Positions 61,964 through 64,000 of a stretch of DNA of 64,000 nucleotides are shown piece by piece. The stretch is from Danio rerio (lineage: Eukaryota > Chordata > Actinopteri > Cypriniformes > Danionidae). Below the pieces are notes generated by a model, which was given only the letters and a program-made list of their open reading frames with translations, was not told where the DNA came from and made no database searches. The position numbers and the translations under genes were made by a program. How positions within the stretch are numbered: the first letter of the stretch is position 1; every line of letters starts with the position of its first letter. The stretch spans positions 44,137,501 to 44,201,500 of the forward strand of contig NC_133190.1 of NCBI RefSeq assembly GCF_049306965.1, given 5' to 3'.

Positions 61964-62769
61964 CCCACATGGAAAGAAACTATATGAGGATACATGTGCA
62001 TATATGAAACCTATATGCAGTGTATATGCACATATATAATAATTTAAGTGCAAATATAATTCAATTTATAATAATTATGTGTATATATGCCACATATAGA
62101 CAATATTGAGGTGCATATATGTGCACATACAGGCCAAATAGGTCTCCCGTGTTGCTTCTTCATATCCACATATAAGCCCTTTATGTTCATACATGATATG
62201 TCTCCTATATAGCTCAAATCTCACTTTGGCAACTGTCATACATGATGCCTTGACTGTTATATTTTTTATTATCAAGGCAATAACTAAGAACTAACTTAAA
62301 AAAGTGCAAAAAACGTATCTATGTGCCACTTAAATTTGGTATCTCTTGTAATTGGCATGTCATGGATTAAGTAAGAGGAGATGGAAAGCATACACGTTTC
62401 CTGAAACATTTACAAGGTCAAGTCTTATATGAAGATAGTGAAAAAGAAAGATATATAACACAATGGTTTGTCTTTGTTTTCTTTTTTATTTCTTTTTGAT
62501 TATTCTTTTATTCTTGTTCTTGTACTATATTTATTTCTTGTACTATTTGATTAAGTAAATAAAAATAAAAATTTATTTTAAATCATGTTGTCTAGCAGCT
62601 GTATTTTAATAATTTTACCAACATATAGGTGAATATGTACCCATGTATGTGCATATATGTACATATAATATAGGAAAACAGACAATTTTATATATGTCAC
62701 ATATATCAGAAACCTATATCAAAACCTATATGAAAACATATATGTTTATATAGGTTCTTTCCACGTGGG
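61964..62769. mobile_element. TA-flanked MITE rich in TATATG palindromes
   Basis: Ends CCCACATGGAAAGAAACTAT and, inverted, CCCACGTGGAAAGAACCTAT, each next to TA (61962-61963 and 62770-62771). The interior is full of CATATATG-like palindromes. Tc1/mariner-type target site. Confidence 0.75.
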
Positions 62770-62771
62770 TA

Positions 62772-62924
62772 ACCGTCAGTAAAAGCTGATCTGATCAGCT
62801 CATCTTTACTAAATATTTCAGTCTCAACTCCAAATCTTTGGATATAGTTCTCTGTAAATTTTGAACAAGTCTTCAACAGTGACTGCTCTGAGTTTGCTTC
62901 AGCTCTTTCAGAAATGATTGTCAT
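62772..62924 (-). CDS. Possible exon of an unidentified gene, interrupted by a MITE
   Basis: ATG 62924 starts a frame of ~50 residues (MTIISERAEANSEQSLLKT ... FSKDELIRSAFTDG) that runs into the MITE at 62770. Composition is protein-like. It may belong with the exon-like segment at 61496-61595. No family recognised. Confidence 0.3.
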
Positions 62925-62949
62925 TGAGTAAAGTTGAGTGAGAACATTA

Positions 62950-63483
62950 ATAGATGTGCGTGTTCAATCATTTTTGCAGAATTACTGATCTTTACTTTTA
63001 TAATATTGTAGAGAATGAAATGCTCAGTGAAATGGTTTGCTTCTCTTTGTCGACCTCTGCTGAAGGACACATTTCTGTTGCATCTCTTCTGTAGTTTAAA
63101 TCTGGACTTTCACCATGTAAACCTTGTAAAACTAAGTTTATACTAAAAACAAAGAGTAATTTTACCAAATAAATCAGATTTTTCCAACATAACAGAGCTG
63201 TCTGTACTGCACAACACATTTTATATTTACATATTTACAGTTATTTATCCAAGGCTTGCAGATAAAAACAAATGTGTTTTAGTGTTGTCATATTCAAATC
63301 CTCGTTCTAGTGTACACTATAATCAATATCAGAAGAAAATAATGGAGTCATTTATATTTTCCTGATCATTACATATAAAAACAAACCAGTGAGGTCTGTG
63401 TGTCTTCAGTGTGTGTTGATTGTGTCTGTGACGTTTCTTCTTATTCACCATCAGCAGATCCTGAGTAAACTAAACAGAGGATC
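62950..63483 (-). CDS. Gene C tail exon and 3' UTR
   Basis: Acceptor TTTTATTGCAG before 63483; starts GATCCTCTGTTTAG. Completes the split TGA of gene C (T from 63707, GA from here). The UTR is paralogous to 26519-26992. Lower limit approximate. Confidence 0.65.
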
Positions 63484-63706
63484 CTGCAATAAAACGCACA
63501 CACGCACACACACAGTCATATATGATTCAAATCACATCAGCAGATCCATTTCAGAAAAACTCAAGCAGATAAATAAGGAATTAAAAACTCAACAGTTTAA
63601 AGCACAGACTACAGTGAAGCTGAATTATTATCAGATATTCTACATTTACACACATGAGGCCTGTTACTGAACTCAAGTCAACATTTCAGCTTAAAAACAT
63701 ACTCAC

Positions 63707-63885
63707 AAATGTATAATGTTTCCAGTTTATTATGTGGGTCGTCTTTCAAATCAGAGAACAGCTTCACTGTAAATTTTGATAGTTTATTCCTAGACAGATT
63801 CAGATCTCTCAGGTGTTTAGGGTTTAATCTCAGAGCTGAAGCCAAAGCAGCACAACCTTCATCTGTGAGAGCACAATCACTCAAC
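63707..63885 (-). CDS. Gene C terminal LRR exon (partial gene, continues to the right)
   Basis: A 179-bp terminal-type LRR exon: [19 protein letters not shown] ... LLFSDLKDDP-like end KLETLYI, donor TTT|GTGAGT. The rest of gene C lies beyond the window. Confidence 0.85.
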
Positions 63886-64000
63886 CTGTAGAGAACAACG
63901 ACACACTCTTCACTCTCTCACATCACACCAGTTTAACACTGAATCCATTATTAAAGTACAAACTAAAGGCATAAATAAATATATGTGTTGAATTATTCAA

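Overview
This is vertebrate genomic DNA, almost certainly zebrafish (Danio rerio) or a close relative. The evidence is the DANA-type tRNA-derived SINEs, many hAT and Tc1/mariner MITEs, dense microsatellites, and fish-specific NLR immune genes. No bacterial, organellar, tRNA, rRNA or CRISPR feature was found.

The window covers part of a tandem cluster of FISNA-NACHT-LRR (NLR-C, NLRC3-like) genes, all on the minus strand. Gene A (13.3-24.95 kb) reads as complete: promoter and 5' UTR exon near 24.7-24.95 kb, a start exon, two ~38-residue N-terminal repeat exons, a 1806-bp FISNA/NACHT exon, five LRR exons, a terminal LRR exon and a tail exon. The predicted protein has 1041 residues. Gene B (36.4-58.65 kb) has the same plan: three N-terminal repeats, a 1797-bp NACHT exon, three LRR exons and a terminal LRR exon. 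Its tail exon appears to be the one at 26.99 kb, displaced by about 9 kb. Gene C enters from the right edge; only its terminal LRR and tail exon are visible (63.4-63.9 kb). An orphan gene start lies at 29.0-30.2 kb. At the left edge (1.6-5.95 kb) are N-terminal repeat exons, intact and decayed, with promoter-like sites of a further gene.

All internal NLR exons start and end in the same codon phase, so exons can be added, lost or duplicated without breaking the frame. The two NACHT exons are almost identical over long stretches, with short divergent patches. The promoters of A and B share a CRE plus ISRE-like block. The stop codon of genes A and C is split across the last intron.

Most of the remaining sequence is transposon-derived: a 5.2-kb GC-rich-ended element carrying unidentified spliced ORFs (6.3-11.5 kb), several hAT elements with 8-bp target duplications, nested hAT-in-hAT (32.8-35.4 kb), LINE fragments (36.8-37.8 and 48.5-51.0 kb), a Tc1 transposase relic (37.8-38.6 kb), and a 6-kb nest in gene B intron 1 (52.25-58.4 kb). 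The exon models come from reading splice signals and frames by eye; there is no transcript support.
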